Source: Nitzschia sp. pyKryTriq1
Taxonomy: Eukaryota > Bacillariophyta > Bacillariophyceae > Bacillariales > Bacillariaceae
Assembly: GCA_956465555.1 (NCBI GenBank)
Contig: OY101119.1
Span: forward strand, 1,341,594 to 1,405,593
DNA: 64,000 bases
Reading direction: 5' to 3'
Shown: positions 12,782 to 25,188 of the stretch, in pieces
Layout of the letters: each line of letters begins with the position of its first letter
How positions within the stretch are numbered: position 1 is the stretch's first letter
Program-made: the position numbers and the translations under genes
Notes under the pieces: model-generated
Seen by the model: only the letters and a program-made list of their open reading frames with translations
Told to the model about the DNA's origin: nothing
Database searches by the model: none

Positions 12782-13384
12782 GCCTGAAACCGGCGCACTT
12801 GGTTCATTCCTCCCAGAGAGCTGACTCTTGCGTGCTCCTCGAAAATTAGAGGCCACATTGCGATCGTTGTGGGCACATCATGAAACGTATCGAATCATGC
12901 AAAATTCGTCGCGTCTCTGGATTATTTTCTACGTACTTATGGGCGGAGGTATCCTCTACGGGGTACAAGCAAGATGCTCCTACCTGCCGACAATGCTGTG
13001 CTCCAAGACAGCATGTCTCTATTCTAGCTAGAATACGGCTCTACTAGAGTCTATTACCAACAATGTCATGCTCTACTAAGGTTTGCTTGACTACGCTATC
13101 GTAGGCGTAATAATCACGCATTAATAGAGCACTAGAGTACGCACTCGTATTAGTCAAAGGCAGGACGTGCGGCGCACGTGCTGGATCGGATTCACTCGAA
13201 CAAATCTTTTTGCTTCTTTCGATTTTTTTGTTTTGGCAGTTTGCAGATTGAGGAGACAGATGATGCTGATGATGCATGATGCGATTTTCTCACTGATTGG
13301 CTCTCTCTCCACAAAGTGCCATGGCACAAAACACTAGGCTACAAAGTCAAGAGGAAGCTCCCAGGAAGAAAAAGGCAGTTCCAC
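12782..13384. other. Intergenic gap with CTACTAGAG-type words
   Basis: About 600 bp between the Atg22-like gene and the DUF5672 gene. Short direct words such as CTCTACTAGAGTC and TCTAGCTAGAATACGGC occur near 13010-13060. A frame-1 reading from ATG 13321 runs for about 40 codons before a stop; whether it is part of the next gene is unresolved. Nothing else is supported. Confidence 0.35.
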
Positions 13385-15250
13385 ATGCGGGCAAGAGAGA
13401 ATCGAAAACGAACACGAGGAACGACGGCGGATCTGAAGGACGATGAAAGAGTGGCAGTAGGGGCTGTGCTTGGTGATGTCCATTCCAGCAAAAAGCGCCA
13501 GTCTCGCAGGCACAAATTGAGAAAGTGGGAGCGTCACGAGCTCAGTGATCTGTCCCTCCTCCTTTTGTGTCTCGGTGTGGGTATCGTTGTTTTTACTGTG
13601 AGGTATCGATCACGAGAGGCCGTTAACTATCCCTCGTTGTCCGGCGTTTCGAAGGAATTTCGGCAAGCCTACCAAGAGGGCCGAATAAGAGTATCTCGTA
13701 ACCAAAACCTATACACCGAGGTGTACAAGCTTGCAACGGAGCGACTAAAGCCACCCGATGAGACCGCTTGGCCTGAGTACGAAAGACGACCGTTCGAGCT
13801 CAAGTCCATTTATGGGCCATCGGTTAGCAAGTGTACCTTAACTGTTGCTGTCCTTGAACCAAATCTTGGCAAGCCCGTGTACGATTTTGGTCCAGGGCAG
13901 CCATTGTGGTTTGAACTGGAGTCGATTGGTGCTTTTGCATCTGATGCCTGCGTCGTCCTTCAAACCAGTGAGTAGTAGGCGGACAGTCGGTGGAGTGAAT
14001 GAGTGAGTCGTAGCCCTTGTCAATTCTCACTTCGTTTCTTCTGCCGTCTTCAACTCGACGACTCGTTTCTTTTCAGCAACATGTGCGATGAAGGAATATC
14101 TTGGCAACGACGCATCGGAGGAAATATTACAAAAGGAAATTATCAAGATCATCTACGATAGCTCCCTCCCATTGTTTCGCGGACTAATCGAGTCGGGACG
14201 TGTACGAATCACATTCATGGACCATCACGAGGTAAGTGGTTCGAATGATTCATTCCTTCTCTTTCATGGATCAAATACGGCATTACAGTCAAAGCTCACT
14301 GAACGCTCATCATATTTTGATTGTATGTACGTACGAAGTATAACCTACGCACCTGCCACGATTTTGATAGCCCCTCTGGAGTCTACATGAATGCCAATTT
14401 TTGGGATCGTGCGTTTCTCGAAAAAGATAGCGACACGGTATTGATTTTCCAGGAAGGTGCTTCGCTTTGCTACAAATTGGATGATTTGGAGATGCTTCGA
14501 TCCAAAGCCCTGGTAGGGGCACTCTGGCCAAGAGAGACTACCCCCTTGATTGCCGAACCAATAGAGGGAGCTTGCCGGGCGATGCCAACGCGGTGGAAGA
14601 GTTGGCTACGGCCTCAACGACGATGGAAGATGCAGCAAGAAAGACCCGAATTAGCCGCCAAACAACACCCAGCCCCCAAACCTCGAGAGTTATTGTCGGA
14701 GGACTACCCGGAAGTATGCGAAAATGGGCGTGGGCCAGTGGGCCATGGAGATTTCTCTCTACGGAGTCGACAATGGATGCTCCAAGCGATTGCGACCTGC
14801 CCTCACGTCACTTTTTCCGGATTGAAGGTCGAAGACGAACCATTCGCCTGCAAAGTCTTCGAGACTATCAGTGATGATTTTTATTTTAGTACGGTGCTGG
14901 CAGGCATTGGAGCCCCCCTTCCCATCGGATTCGAAGCATCTCTCTTTGCCTCTCAAATCCTGTTGCCAGAACAGGCGTTGGACATTTATGGCTTGCCCAC
15001 TAGCGGGAGCGACCTTCGCAGCTCCTGGGAGTCTCGTCGGCCTACCATTCAACTGGATGAGGGAGAAATGACCGTTCCTAATGCTTTCATCAAGCCCTGG
15101 TTGTACCATTCCAAAGACTTTCTTATGTCCGAAGTCATGACCAACGCTTGTCCATTTGTTCAATACACGTTCACACCGGACATATCGAGACTCGAAGAGG
15201 CTACCATTAGTAAAACAGAATCCGATCATTGGGTGGGAATAGGCCATTGA
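13385..15250 (+). CDS. DUF5672-family type II membrane protein, putative glycosyltransferase
   Basis: Three exons, 13385-13967, 14077-14231 and 14339-15250, give about 549 residues from the first in-frame ATG. A very basic N-terminus (Arg/Lys rich) precedes one membrane segment (LSLLLLCLGVGIVVF), so a type II Golgi-style topology is likely. The lumenal part has the DUF5672 landmarks: a TVLIFQEGASLC strand, a GALWP motif, GHGDFSLRSRQWML and a following EDEPFACKVFE-like acidic block, then FAS near the end of the core. DUF5672 proteins resemble glycosyltransferases but the donor and acceptor are unknown. The start is uncertain: an ATG at 13321 lies in another frame, and an undetected upstream intron could join it. 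Confidence 0.72.
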
Positions 15251-15472
15251 AATAGAAAAGAGTCGTAAATTATAGTTGCTGCTGCCGCCTTTTCATTGTC
15301 AGAGAAGGGGCTGCTCTACTACATGTTTATCAATATCCAAACGTGGACTAAGTTACAAACTGGAACACAAAAAGTACACACCTTCAAAGTGCGAGACCAA
15401 AGAGATCCAATCACAAGAATCAGTTCTCTGCCGATCGTTCGCTGACATAAATACTATATGAACAATGGATGG

Positions 15473-16989
15473 TTAGGAAAGGTACCTAATGTCATCATCC
15501 TCTTCCTCCTGATCGTCCGAAGATGCAAGATCCGCAACATTTGGAGATAGATCAGAGGGCATGACGTCTGGAGCTCCAGTATTGCTACCGGGAGGAGAAG
15601 TGTTTGGTATACGCTAAAAGAAAAAAGAGCAGTTAGCCAACATGTCGTGTACTCTTGCCAACAATGAGGTACGATTCATTCTTACCTTCTTGTCATCATG
15701 ACCCGGCGGATGCAAATGGTGATCCAGAATCACATGATTCTCAGCGTCAGCACAACCATGCTTTCGGATGGAGCGAGCCCACCGCGCCAACTTGGATGCG
15801 AGTCGCGAGAAAGTGTTTCGTGGTTTTTGCCATCGTGCCAATCGACCCGAGGACGGTGCCATGTAGTTGCGCCCTTCGTTAGCGGGATTATTGCTCCACG
15901 TAGCACCCTTCTCCCAAGATTGGATCTCCTCATCATCTATCGCCCGAGTCCTTTGACGGTTAGCAACTACCACCACTCGAGGAGTGTAGTCGTGGTCCAA
16001 AAGATCCGGAGGGTGATTTTTTGAGGGCACTTCAAGCTTGACGTTCCCTTCATGCATTCTGGCTTCTTTGACTCGATTCAGCGTAATGACCCAATCCTTG
16101 CACGCTGCCATTGAATCCGCTCGAAGATGATATGGGCGCGCCGAGATGTTAATGGTGAAGGTTGTTCCATTGCTATCTTGATGGTTGATCACAATGGACC
16201 CAACCTTGGCAAGATCTAGAGTCGCCAAAAGTTTCGAGCGCTTGCTCGATTTGTAGTACGTTAAGCATTCTCCATCGGTTTCGAACCATCGAGTCTGCCA
16301 CTTTCCATTGCGACCAAGTTTTTGCAGGTAGCCATAAATCAAAGCACTTTCTAGCAAGTCGTCATCGTCATCATCGTCGCCTTCATCTCCACTGGAGCGC
16401 CGTCTATCACTCGAATTGAGTCGTTTCTGCACTCACAAAACAAACGGAGCAACATTAGTGAGTAAGATCTAACCTCTCCACATTCACCACAGGCAGCTGA
16501 ACTTTCAAAACTTACTTTTGTGTTCTCAACCAGCCTACCAAAAGTGGAAGTCGCCTTTGAATTGAAGTCCGATCTCGTATACCCAGCTGGGTTCTCACCC
16601 TGTGTCCCCGTTGCCGAGGAGGATGGCTCCGTGTGATCATCGTCCGAAGACGTCAAGCCACCACTTCGATCCCGAGTCGTGGGGTACCCTTGCGAGTATT
16701 GGTTGTTGTCCAGCAAGTCCACTCTGCGTTGCTGTTGAACACTTTGCGGAGTGGCATTGCTACCGGCGACACTAGCTGGAGAGGTGGGGCTCGATCGAGG
16801 AGGGGACCGAATGGGGGAGGACATGTTACTTGTACCTGTAGCGGCGCCTTGGAGCGAGGTCGATGCAACCGAACCCGCGTCGCTGTGAACTACGGAGTGA
16901 GCTTCATTGTAGCTGGTAGCGGAAGGAACTCCCGAAATACTATCAGGGCCCGTCATGGAGTTGTCTGTGGACACTTCTAATTTCTCCAT
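15473..16989 (-). CDS. PH-domain protein with disordered Ser/Pro-rich N-terminus
   Basis: Three exons on the minus strand, 16989-16517 (last base 16516), 16426-15686 and 15613-15473, give about 451 residues. The first 160 residues are low-complexity, rich in Ser, Thr, Pro and Gly, with SPPRSSPTSPAS-type candidate proline-directed phosphorylation sites. After an acidic DDDDDDD run a pleckstrin-homology domain spans about residues 190-278: it begins YGYLQKLGRNGKWQTRWFE, has the CLTYYKSSKRSK strand pair and ends with the diagnostic tryptophan in ACKDWVITLNRV. The C-terminus is basic and then strongly acidic (DDQEEEDDD). PH domains bind phosphoinositides or proteins, so a membrane-recruited adaptor is plausible. 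The exact partner and pathway are unknown. Confidence 0.78.
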
Positions 16990-18418
16990 TGCGCGTTCGA
17001 CCGCCTTACACTTCTGTGCGGATTGCGGATAGATCTATCGACAAACCGATAAACTGTACGAGTAGGTTGCGTGCGTCGGGTGTCCTTGTCTCCGAAAGTC
17101 AGGTATTCGTACACTTGACGTCTGGAGTGGTAGTCAACACTTCGATGCTCCGAGTACTGTATGTCTTCAAAGTCCAATGCCACTCAATCGAAGGATCCTC
17201 TAGCTAGAGCAATGCTGTAGACTTCTCAACTCAACACAAGGAACGATATGCAAGGTATTCCTGTAGGCTCTCTGGAATGAAAAAAAACAGCCGGCTGGTG
17301 CCAGAAGATAATACTATCAATGAAAACGCAATGCTCTCCCTTCTTGCTGTTCTCAAAATGCTGCCTCTATCTCAGCCGAAGACAGTAGCTGAAAGTTGTG
17401 GAGTTGGAAGCGCTGTCGTAGGATTCAAAAAGGTGGGACTAGTAAACTGAAGATTGTTCAAATGTTCTTACACAACCTCTTTGTGTTCATCAACGTACAG
17501 TACAATAGAAGGGCGAAGGGCGTCAACTACAAAACATCCACATGGACAACGAACGCCAACGTCGTCGCCTCTTCGTTTCAAGTCGCGTCTCGGCGAGATG
17601 ATGATGAGGAATTTGAAGGAGGAGGAGTATGATGGAGTCGTATTGACACACGCCGCCGTGGCGGTGATGGACGGTTTTACTACAGACTGCGTCGTAGGAA
17701 ATCTACGGGGGTTTACGTGACATAATAATGGCGGCCGGCTGGCGGCATGGCCGTGGTCCCCATTCATTGTGACATCGATGAGACATGGGACCCACAGTCC
17801 GAGTAAGCGATTTCCTTCGTCAAATCTCGATACTCCGAGATCCCGCGAGCGAGCCTGCCTACGGGGGATTTATTGACTGGGGTTCGAAACGTGCGCATGC
17901 ACGGATGGACGGTGGAGAACGTGGAATAGGATGCACATGATATTTTACACGAATGAAAGCCAACGTGCCATAACAAAGGCCGACGACTTTGGTGGAACAA
18001 AGATTTGGCGGCTGAATTTTTGCATGCAGGCCGAATTTTGATCAAGACGACCATTAAAAAAATAGGCAGGCGACATTTTTATCCGTTCAATGCCGAAAGA
18101 ATGTAATTTTGATTATGCCGCCACATTTTTGACCTCGACAGGGGTGCGGATTTGGCGCCAAATCTATGAGAGTGCTACAGTACACCCATACTGGAGGAGA
18201 ATCATCAGCATGGTAAGGACAGCGAACAGTGAATTACCACTACCGGTGCACTACAGGTATCTCGAAGACCAATCGGAAGCAGCAAGTATTTGAAAGTGAT
18301 CGTACCAAGCAATAGTCTCTTCTTAGGTATCGAGAAAGATAGATCACGAACGGTCTTTCAGACCTCCACCTTCATACTTTAGGAAACGAAACTGCAAAAC
18401 TAACACATCATCTTCACC
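16990..18418. other. 1.4-kb intergenic region with a 16-bp palindrome
   Basis: No convincing gene. Short antisense and sense frames of 60-100 codons occur but lack family features. The right half (about 17990-18170) holds repeated ACATTTTT and ATTTTGAT words and two TTTGGCG elements upstream of the leucine-rich-repeat gene. One of them is the centre of a perfect 16-bp palindrome at 18149-18164. Confidence 0.4.
18149..18164. promoter_or_regulatory. Perfect palindrome GATTTGGCGCCAAATC, E2F-like
   Basis: A 16-bp perfect palindrome whose core TTTGGCGCCAAA equals two overlapping E2F/DP consensus sites. A second TTTGGCGG lies at about 18005. The palindrome is 255 bp before the start codon of the downstream gene. 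Binding by diatom E2F is inference. Confidence 0.4.
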
Positions 18419-19710
18419 ATGTCGAACTCCGATCAGAAATTGACAAGCTTTGGATCCAAGGCAGGACAAGTTGAGGTCTATCCCGAAAAGCCTCAAACCA
18501 TATTGACGGGAGAGAGCATCGACCCCAAAACTCTAGCGGCTCGCGACTCATTGGCACTCCAAGAAGCTGGGAGTGTCGTGAGCGAGGAGATTGATGTCGA
18601 CGAGTATTCGCTTGCTAATTCGGCCGACGACTCGGCCCCAGGCAAGAACCGTCGAAGAAGTCTGAGAATAGGCCTTCTTCTAGCGTTGGTATTGGCGGTG
18701 GTTCTCGCCACTGTCTTGACCAGTGATAACTTTAAGCAAAAGAGAGCTGTCGATCCCGGAGTCGTATCTGGAGCGCAAGAGGAGGCCAATGTGGCGCCTA
18801 CCACGGTGCCTACTAACCCTTTGGAGTTGACTCCCGAGTACCAAATTCTCAAACCATACGTGACACCACCTGACAAGCTTTTGGATCCTGAGACTCCCCA
18901 AGGAAAGGCCTTTGAGCAACTTCTCTCGGAAGATATTCCCGAGGACAAGGAATTCCGTGTCAAGCAGCGATTTGCCATGATGGTGCTATACTTCGCGATG
19001 GGCGGTGAAAACTGGGCTTGGCAATCGGGTTGGAGTGACTTTTCCGAAGACGAGTGCGACTGGCACGGGGTAGCCATTTGCCGGTTCCGTGACGGTCGCA
19101 AAATCGCCGCTGGCCTTCAAATTCGTAAGTACTCCTATCACTTGGATGACACTATATCATCGCCGCCAGTGGCCCCACTCACGAACCTTCTTTTTCTTCT
19201 TCCACAACAGCTTCGAACAATGCGGTCGGGGGCGTGCCCGAAGAAATCTGCATGTTGGACAACTTGGAAACTCTTCTCTTTGAAAACAATGAATTGGGTG
19301 GTGAGCTTCCTGCTTGCATGACCTCTCTGACCAAGGTGTTTGAATTCGATGTGCATAACAACAGATTCTCTGGAAGGCCACCATCGGGATTCTTCGACAT
19401 GCCAAAGCTCGAGACGTTGGATTTGTCCAGCAATAGCTTTAATGGCGGTCTGGATTTCCTTACCGGGCCTGACAGCCGCTCCGGAAGTGTGCAATTCAGC
19501 AAAATCGCAACGTTAAGACTCGACAACAATGGCTTTGATGGAGAAATTCCCCCCGAAGTTTACGAATTGGATTCGTTGGAAGAGCTGTCCTTGCATGATA
19601 CTGGCGTGACAGGAGATGTTTCGGCAATGTGTGGCAAGCCCACTGTCACCGTATTGACAACCGACTGCTCCCAAGTCGTCTGTAGCGAAGACTGCTGCAA
19701 CTGTGTGTAA
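18419..19710 (+). CDS. Membrane-anchored leucine-rich-repeat protein
   Basis: Two exons, 18419-19124 and 19211-19710, give about 401 residues. A hydrophilic N-terminus of about 80 residues precedes a basic RRRSLRIG patch and a single membrane segment (GLLLALVLAVVLATVL), so a type II anchor with an outside or lumenal C-terminus is likely. The juxtamembrane domain contains a WAWQSGWSDFSEDECDWHGV stretch of the kind that caps plant-type LRR proteins. The second exon carries about five LRR units (LDNLETLLFENNELGGELP; LETLDLSSNSFNGGL; LRLDNNGFDGEIP). The tail ends in a cysteine cluster (DCSQVVCSEDCCNCV) that probably caps the solenoid. Such proteins are numerous in pennate diatoms. No kinase domain is present. 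Role unknown; recognition or adhesion is a guess. Confidence 0.8.
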
Positions 19711-19843
19711 AGGACATGTTTTGGGGAGATGATTCACTATCTTCGATTGATAGGAATTTAAATACTAATTAGATGTGGTGTGTACGTGATAGCCGAATGT
19801 TGGCAACGGGGGGAAGGTCTGTACTTCGTACCGGTAGGGAATG

Positions 19844-21160
19844 CTAGTCTAGATTTAGATCATCAATGTGGCAAACGGTGTCCTTTGTAGCTTCCTTCCA
19901 TTTATCCACATCCTTGGCAAAGGTCTGACTGACGATCAGCGGGAATGCAATCGTAGCGTCGCAGGAAACTTTGACGGGATTGGCTGTGATTCGAATCTTT
20001 CCCCAGCTGATAGCTTCGTCTGGCGAGGCTCCGCTGTCACTACCATCAAATTCCTGCCCTGTGTTGACGTACACTGAAAAATCTGCACCGTTACGCATTA
20101 GGTTCGCATTACAGGTGTGGTGTTTCACTAGACCTCCACCCAAAATGATCATCCCAGTAGCATGGCTTTTCACGGCCGCATCGTTGACACGACGGATATC
20201 CTCTGCAATGTCCAACACAAAACCAGGATTTTTGTACGAATGGAAATAAATCATATCGCCAACGCTCCCATCAGTTAGGGCTGGACAAAACACAGGTATG
20301 TCATTCTTTGCTGCCCAATAGAGGACACTCTCTTCATTGTTGATTTCCTTCCCCAGCCTATGAATGACTTTAGACGGTGTCCAGACGAACTTCTCGAGGG
20401 TTGACTCGTCATCCCTGTCACGTTTTGACATGGCCTGTGCCCATTCCATCCATTTCTCGTCTTGCTCTTCGTGCATTTTTTCAATGAGAGGGGTTACCCA
20501 GTCTTCAAAATCGCAATAGTTCTTATTGGGGACTAGAAGATTTCCAATTCGGTTGATCCCCTTCTTTCGTAAATCCCGCCCATTCAACTTAAAGTCGCCC
20601 ATGAAGGTTGGCTGGAAACATTTGATGATATCCTCTTCAATACCTCCTGCAGTCGTCACAACGCAGTCCACCATTTTGTGTTGAAGTAGGAAACGAAGCA
20701 CTTCTCGTTGACCCGATGAAATTTGATTGGAAGTATACGCGAGAAAAATGCGAGCTCGCAATCGCTTTCGGACTTCCGGTGGCTTGAGAGCTGGATCATC
20801 ACCTTCTTTCCAGTCAATGTCACTCAATCTCCAATCTCGCATCTGTTTGATTTGATCTACTGCTAAACCCAAATTGGTGGCTTGGAACCCCGTCGTCTTG
20901 AAAGATTCCATAATTTGATCCAAGATATTCGATTCGGAAGTAGTGCCAAACTTCATTCCTTCGCACTTCGGGGTAGTGGAAGGAAGAGTAGAGCTTTCTC
21001 CGAGCACTGCTGAGGCTGAAACAGAGGGTATATGAGGCATGGCACTGACTGTACTTCCATTTTCCAGCGGTCTTTCTTCGAGGATATTCGTTGTCTTAGC
21101 ATCGGGTGCAACGTCGGCGAGCCCAATGCCAATCCCAGCTGCTGCCGTAGAGTCTTTCAT
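19844..21160 (-). CDS. DHS: Deoxyhypusine synthase
   Basis: Transfers the aminobutyl group of spermidine, using NAD, to a lysine of the initiation factor eIF5A, the first step in making hypusine. Single exon, 438 residues from ATG at 21160. The first 85 residues are a poorly conserved extension; the core then follows the family almost without gaps: [91 protein letters not shown] and [20 protein letters not shown], with the catalytic-region lysine in the NPVKVSCDA stretch. The length is longer than the animal enzyme (about 370) because of the N-terminal extension. Divergent from the HDAC gene across about 1.1 kb. Confidence 0.96.
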   Translation of the reverse strand: MKDSTAAAGIGIGLADVAPDAKTTNILEERPLENGSTVSAMPHIPSVSASAVLGESSTLPSTTPKCEGMKFGTTSESNILDQIMESFKTTGFQATNLGLAVDQIKQMRDWRLSDIDWKEGDDPALKPPEVRKRLRARIFLAYTSNQISSGQREVLRFLLQHKMVDCVVTTAGGIEEDIIKCFQPTFMGDFKLNGRDLRKKGINRIGNLLVPNKNYCDFEDWVTPLIEKMHEEQDEKWMEWAQAMSKRDRDDESTLEKFVWTPSKVIHRLGKEINNEESVLYWAAKNDIPVFCPALTDGSVGDMIYFHSYKNPGFVLDIAEDIRRVNDAAVKSHATGMIILGGGLVKHHTCNANLMRNGADFSVYVNTGQEFDGSDSGASPDEAISWGKIRITANPVKVSCDATIAFPLIVSQTFAKDVDKWKEATKDTVCHIDDLNLD

Positions 21161-22256
21161 GCTTGTTTGTTATGGGTTCAGAAGGCGCTCACTGACAATG
21201 ATAGGGCAAACGCTTGTTTAAAAAGTAGCAAGTAAACTGGTATCGTATCGTGTGATGGAACAAAGGAAAAAATGTAACTTCTACCATGCATTATGCATTG
21301 TGGTTGTCAGCAATTTTGTCGTTCTTCGATTTGCGAGAAGTTGTGTGGCTATTGCTATGTTTGGCACGCAGTTTTGGGAAGTCGGTGGCAATACCGGCAT
21401 TCCAGATTCCTTCCCGCTCTCTCTACCAAGGATGTCTTCGGGTACCAGGTACCGGTACGGTATGAGTACCGCCGTACGTCTACAGTACGCAGGGGCTAGT
21501 TATCCCCTGACAGTACGTCACTCTGTAGCTATCGGCTGACGTACAGACTGGTTCATTTTAGGGGATTATTAAGGGGACCTGGAACAGAATCGATCTAGTA
21601 GTATCTAAACCTACTAGAGAAGAATGAAAAGAATGTGAAAGCTGTGTCTCTACTAGTCTCGACAATCCGACAAGGTCTATGAAGGTAGACTGCAAGCGGA
21701 TCAAAATCAAGGATGAAGAAAAGAGTGAGAGTGTCGACAAACTGTCGGCGTCCCGCTGTCAATCTATCAAGAGAACGGGAAACAAGATCCAAGAACTGGA
21801 TCGTGCCGCCGAACAATCGAACAGCCAATCAACGATGAGTCGACCGAAGTCGACCAGGAGGAGCCGACGCAAAAGGAGCACAGGCGCCTATCGTTGATAG
21901 GTGCTCCGGACTCTCACGGTCTCATGGTCTGTCAGTCGACCGTCTCTAGTCGAGCCAGTCGAGCCTGACATACTGGTACTGTAGCAAAACAACGCAGAGA
22001 ACTGGCCGGGCGGCGGGCGGGCGGCTCTCGCACGGTTTCGATTTTTTGCTTGCTTGCGGTCGCGCTCGGTTCACGGTGGTGCCGCCGCGAGAGGCCCGTC
22101 CGCCAAGTCGGCTGTCGGCTTTTCATCGCAAAATGCGTGCTCTGCTGATGCCGCCGCCCTGGTATCTCTTGTCTTGTCTTCATTCATTCAACCCCTTCAG
22201 CTGAGGTGCCTCGATCAGTTTCGGACTTTCGTTGCCCTTGACAACTAGCTCTCAAG
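21161..22256. promoter_or_regulatory. Divergent intergenic region between DHS and HDAC
   Basis: About 1.1 kb between two divergent start codons. A GTAC-rich patch with TACCAGGTACCGGTACGG lies at about 21441-21530, and a GC-rich patch (GGGCGGCGGGCGGGCGG) at about 22008-22024, both in the likely HDAC upstream region. No supported gene. Confidence 0.4.
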
Positions 22257-23675
22257 ATGGCGGACTCCAGGCGTGTTTCCTACTTTTACGATGCCGAAGT
22301 TGGGAACTATCACTACGGGCAAGGTAGGTTGAACCTCAGCTCAGACACCCGGGATCTCCGTATCCCGTATCATTGCTGCAGTACAAAATCTCGCGTTTTT
22401 CAACTGAGTCGTCCGTCGCATATACTGCGGAGCTCACCTTAGCCCATCTATCTTGCGCTATCAGGTCACCCCATGAAACCCCACCGTGTCCGAATGACTC
22501 ACAACTTGGTGGTGAACTACGGTTTGTACCGAAAAATGGAGGTCTTTCGCCCTCGTCTAGTGTCTCCGTCTGCGATGACGCGATTCCATAGCGACGACTA
22601 CATCAACTTTCTCAAGGTCATTACGCCGGATAACATGCAAGACTACATAAGACAGCTTCAGAGGTTCAACGTTGGAGAAGATTGTCCCGTGTTTGACGGA
22701 CTCTTTGAGTTTTGCCAGCTCTACACTTCGGGATCCATCGGTGGCGCAGCTCGTCTCAACGACAGTGCGGTGGACATTGTCATCAACTGGGCCGGAGGAT
22801 TGCACCACGCGAAAAAAGCTGAAGCCTCTGGATTCTGCTACGTCAACGACTGCGTATTGGCCATTCTGGAGTTGCTCAAGAAGCACGAGCGTGTACTCTA
22901 CATTGATATTGACATTCACCACGGGGACGGTGTCGAGGAAGCTTTCTACTCGACGAACCGCGTCATGACCGCCTCCTTTCACAAGTTTGGAGAATACTTT
23001 CCTGGAACGGGTGACGTCCATGATATTGGATACGCGGACGGGAAGAATTATGCAATTAACTTCCCCCTCAACGATGGAATGGATGACAAATCCTTCCGAA
23101 ACATCTTTCGTCCAGTCATTGGCAAGATCATGGAGATGTTTGCTCCCGGTGCTGTGGTACTTCAGTGCGGTGCGGATAGTTTGTCGGGAGATCGTTTAGG
23201 ATGCTTCAATCTGTCTATTGATGGTCACGCCGATTGCGTCGAGTATGTCCGAAGCTTTAACGTGCCCATGTTGGTGCTGGGTGGTGGTGGTTACACTCTC
23301 CGTAACGTCCCACGATGTTGGACGTACGAAACTTCAATTTTGACAGGAGAGCAAGTCAAGGACGAGCTTCCATTCAATGATTATTTTGAATACTTTGGTC
23401 CCGACTATCGCCTTCATTTGCCCGTGAGTAACATGGAAAATCTCAACTCCCCCGAGTACCTGGAGAAGACCAAAAATCAGCTTCTAGAGATTCTAAGGGA
23501 AGTAGAACCTGTCCCCGGTACACAGATCCAGACGGGACAAGTCGAGTCGCAACTGAACCCTCGAAGCAGCGCCATGGAAGTGGACCAACCTTCGGTGGAA
23601 GAAGAGGATCCAGATAAGCGACTTTCTCGCGAGGATACTGGACGAAAGGAGCACTCTGCCGAGCTGGCTTCGTAG
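22257..23675 (+). CDS. HDAC1: Class I histone deacetylase (RPD3/HDAC1 type)
   Basis: Zinc-dependent lysine deacetylase of nuclear co-repressor complexes, 425 residues. Two exons, 22257-22323 and 22465-23675; the intron follows the first 22 residues and splicing restores [18 protein letters not shown], the class I N-terminal hallmark. Catalytic elements are all visible: [10 protein letters not shown] with the His pair, [12 protein letters not shown] with the zinc-binding Asp and His, the second zinc Asp in [13 protein letters not shown], and [14 protein letters not shown] with the transition-state tyrosine. The C-terminal tail of about 50 residues is acidic and charged ([14 protein letters not shown]), as in other RPD3 proteins, where it is phosphorylated. 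No missing active-site residue. Confidence 0.97.
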
Positions 23676-24169
23676 ACAACTACTACTAAGTAGTCGCGAG
23701 AACTTGTGTGGAAATTGGAGTTGCGTGCGCCAGGGTTGGAAATCGTTGCGGGTGCAACGGCCCTCTTGTAGGCTGGGTGCGTAGCCGAGCGAAAAGGATA
23801 GGGTGTCATGGTGCGTCATGGTAATTTATTATGCAAAATAGGGAAGAAGATTTGTCAATAATAATTTCATGGGTACAAGTACTACTCTAGAGCTAGTACC
23901 GTTGCTTTTTGTGGGAAGGATGGAATCAATCTTCAGCGCTTCTTATCACTCAGAATATACACGAAGTGTTATAAATTCATAAAACTTGTAGCCAATGTTG
24001 TATCATGCTCACCACGGTCGTATCGCTGGCATGGGGCATGGAAGAAATCCAGTTTTCCTTCTCTCTATTTATTTCAGGGCAAACTGCTGGACTACTACTG
24101 GCTAGACCCCTCATAGGCAATCAGTCTTTCTACCAGTACCGGTAGAGACTATCTACACACACACACACA

Positions 24170-24241
<72 letters not shown>

Positions 24242-24776
24242 ACCAAGTAGAGTAGAGAGAGGGAGTACTGGTAGTACTACGGTACAAGTACAGTGTACCG
24301 GTACCGGTACTTTGAGCTTGCTTTGGGCGCCTGTAGACGGTCGTACCGTACAGTCTTCCGGAAAAATAAAACAGAAATAGGCCCCCACGTCAGCATTAAA
24401 ACAGATTCTTTTATTTTTCTGGTAGAAACCAGATATTAATGCGCAATATTTCACGGTAAAATCGATGCTACCGAGTGGTAGTTCCGGAAAATTAAAAGAA
24501 TCTTTTTTAATCTTCCGTAGGAACGCAGTAGTACTTTTCAGCAGGCTGGACGGCTGCGATCAATAATTTAGTGTAAAAATGCGATTGAACCAAGTTATTC
24601 GGACTTCCATTTACGTGCAAAACGAGGGCACCAGAATTAGTCTACTGCATACTCTTCTAAACCATGTCTACCACTGAACATCGACACATCGCGAGAAACT
24701 GCTCTGTATCGATCATCGCAATCACCGAAGGAACAAAACTTCCTGCCAGAAGCGAAGCGATTGGCGTCGGATCCGG
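23676..24776. other. Repeat-rich intergenic region
   Basis: Contains a dinucleotide microsatellite (24154-24239), a GTAC patch (24264-24312) and an imperfect inverted repeat: GATTCTTTTATTTTTCTGG near 24403 and its near-complement CCGGAAAATTAAAAGAATC near 24486. No gene was supported. The right edge abuts a gypsy-type LTR. Confidence 0.45.
24154..24239. repeat. (CA)n-(CT)n-(CA)n microsatellite
   Basis: Compound dinucleotide repeat: about eight AC units, then about nine TC units, then about 25 AC units. A minus-strand frame through it is only a cysteine/valine artefact of the repeat. Confidence 0.95.
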
Positions 24777-25188
24777 TGCAATACACACGGTCTACGCGAC
24801 TCGTACGACCATAGTCTGCCCGTCGTCGGTAGATAATGTCCTGAAGGATCTTCCACGCTAGTGCGCGCCGTGCGTGCGCAGACGCCCTAGCCACGACCAG
24901 TCGATGACGTGGTCGGCCCGTAATGACTCGGGTGCGTGTGAGACGCGCGACGTACGACTGGCCCCCGTCCGTTGCTAAGACTCAACAGAAACTACAAGTC
25001 TATGTACTAGACTGCAACTGCCAAACAGGCACCGAAAATAGCTCATCACATAAAATGAGATTCAAACCACATGAAATAGATTCATCTGGTCAACCATGTG
25101 AAAGTCATGCAAGATTAATATTTCGCCAAGTCAGCGCAATATCTTTTCTCAACAATTGATTTTGAAACAAGTAGTTCCAAAATAACCA
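24777..25188 (+). repeat. Left LTR of the gypsy fossil
   Basis: 412-bp direct repeat, TG...CA termini, sharing its full length with the right LTR. Confidence 0.8.

Noticed and set aside
17468-18054. Two minus-strand frames of about 100 codons before the LRR gene
   Set aside because: No recognisable motifs and no conserved start; likely chance frames.
24149-24454. Minus-strand frame through the microsatellite
   Set aside because: Composition is purely the translation of dinucleotide repeats.
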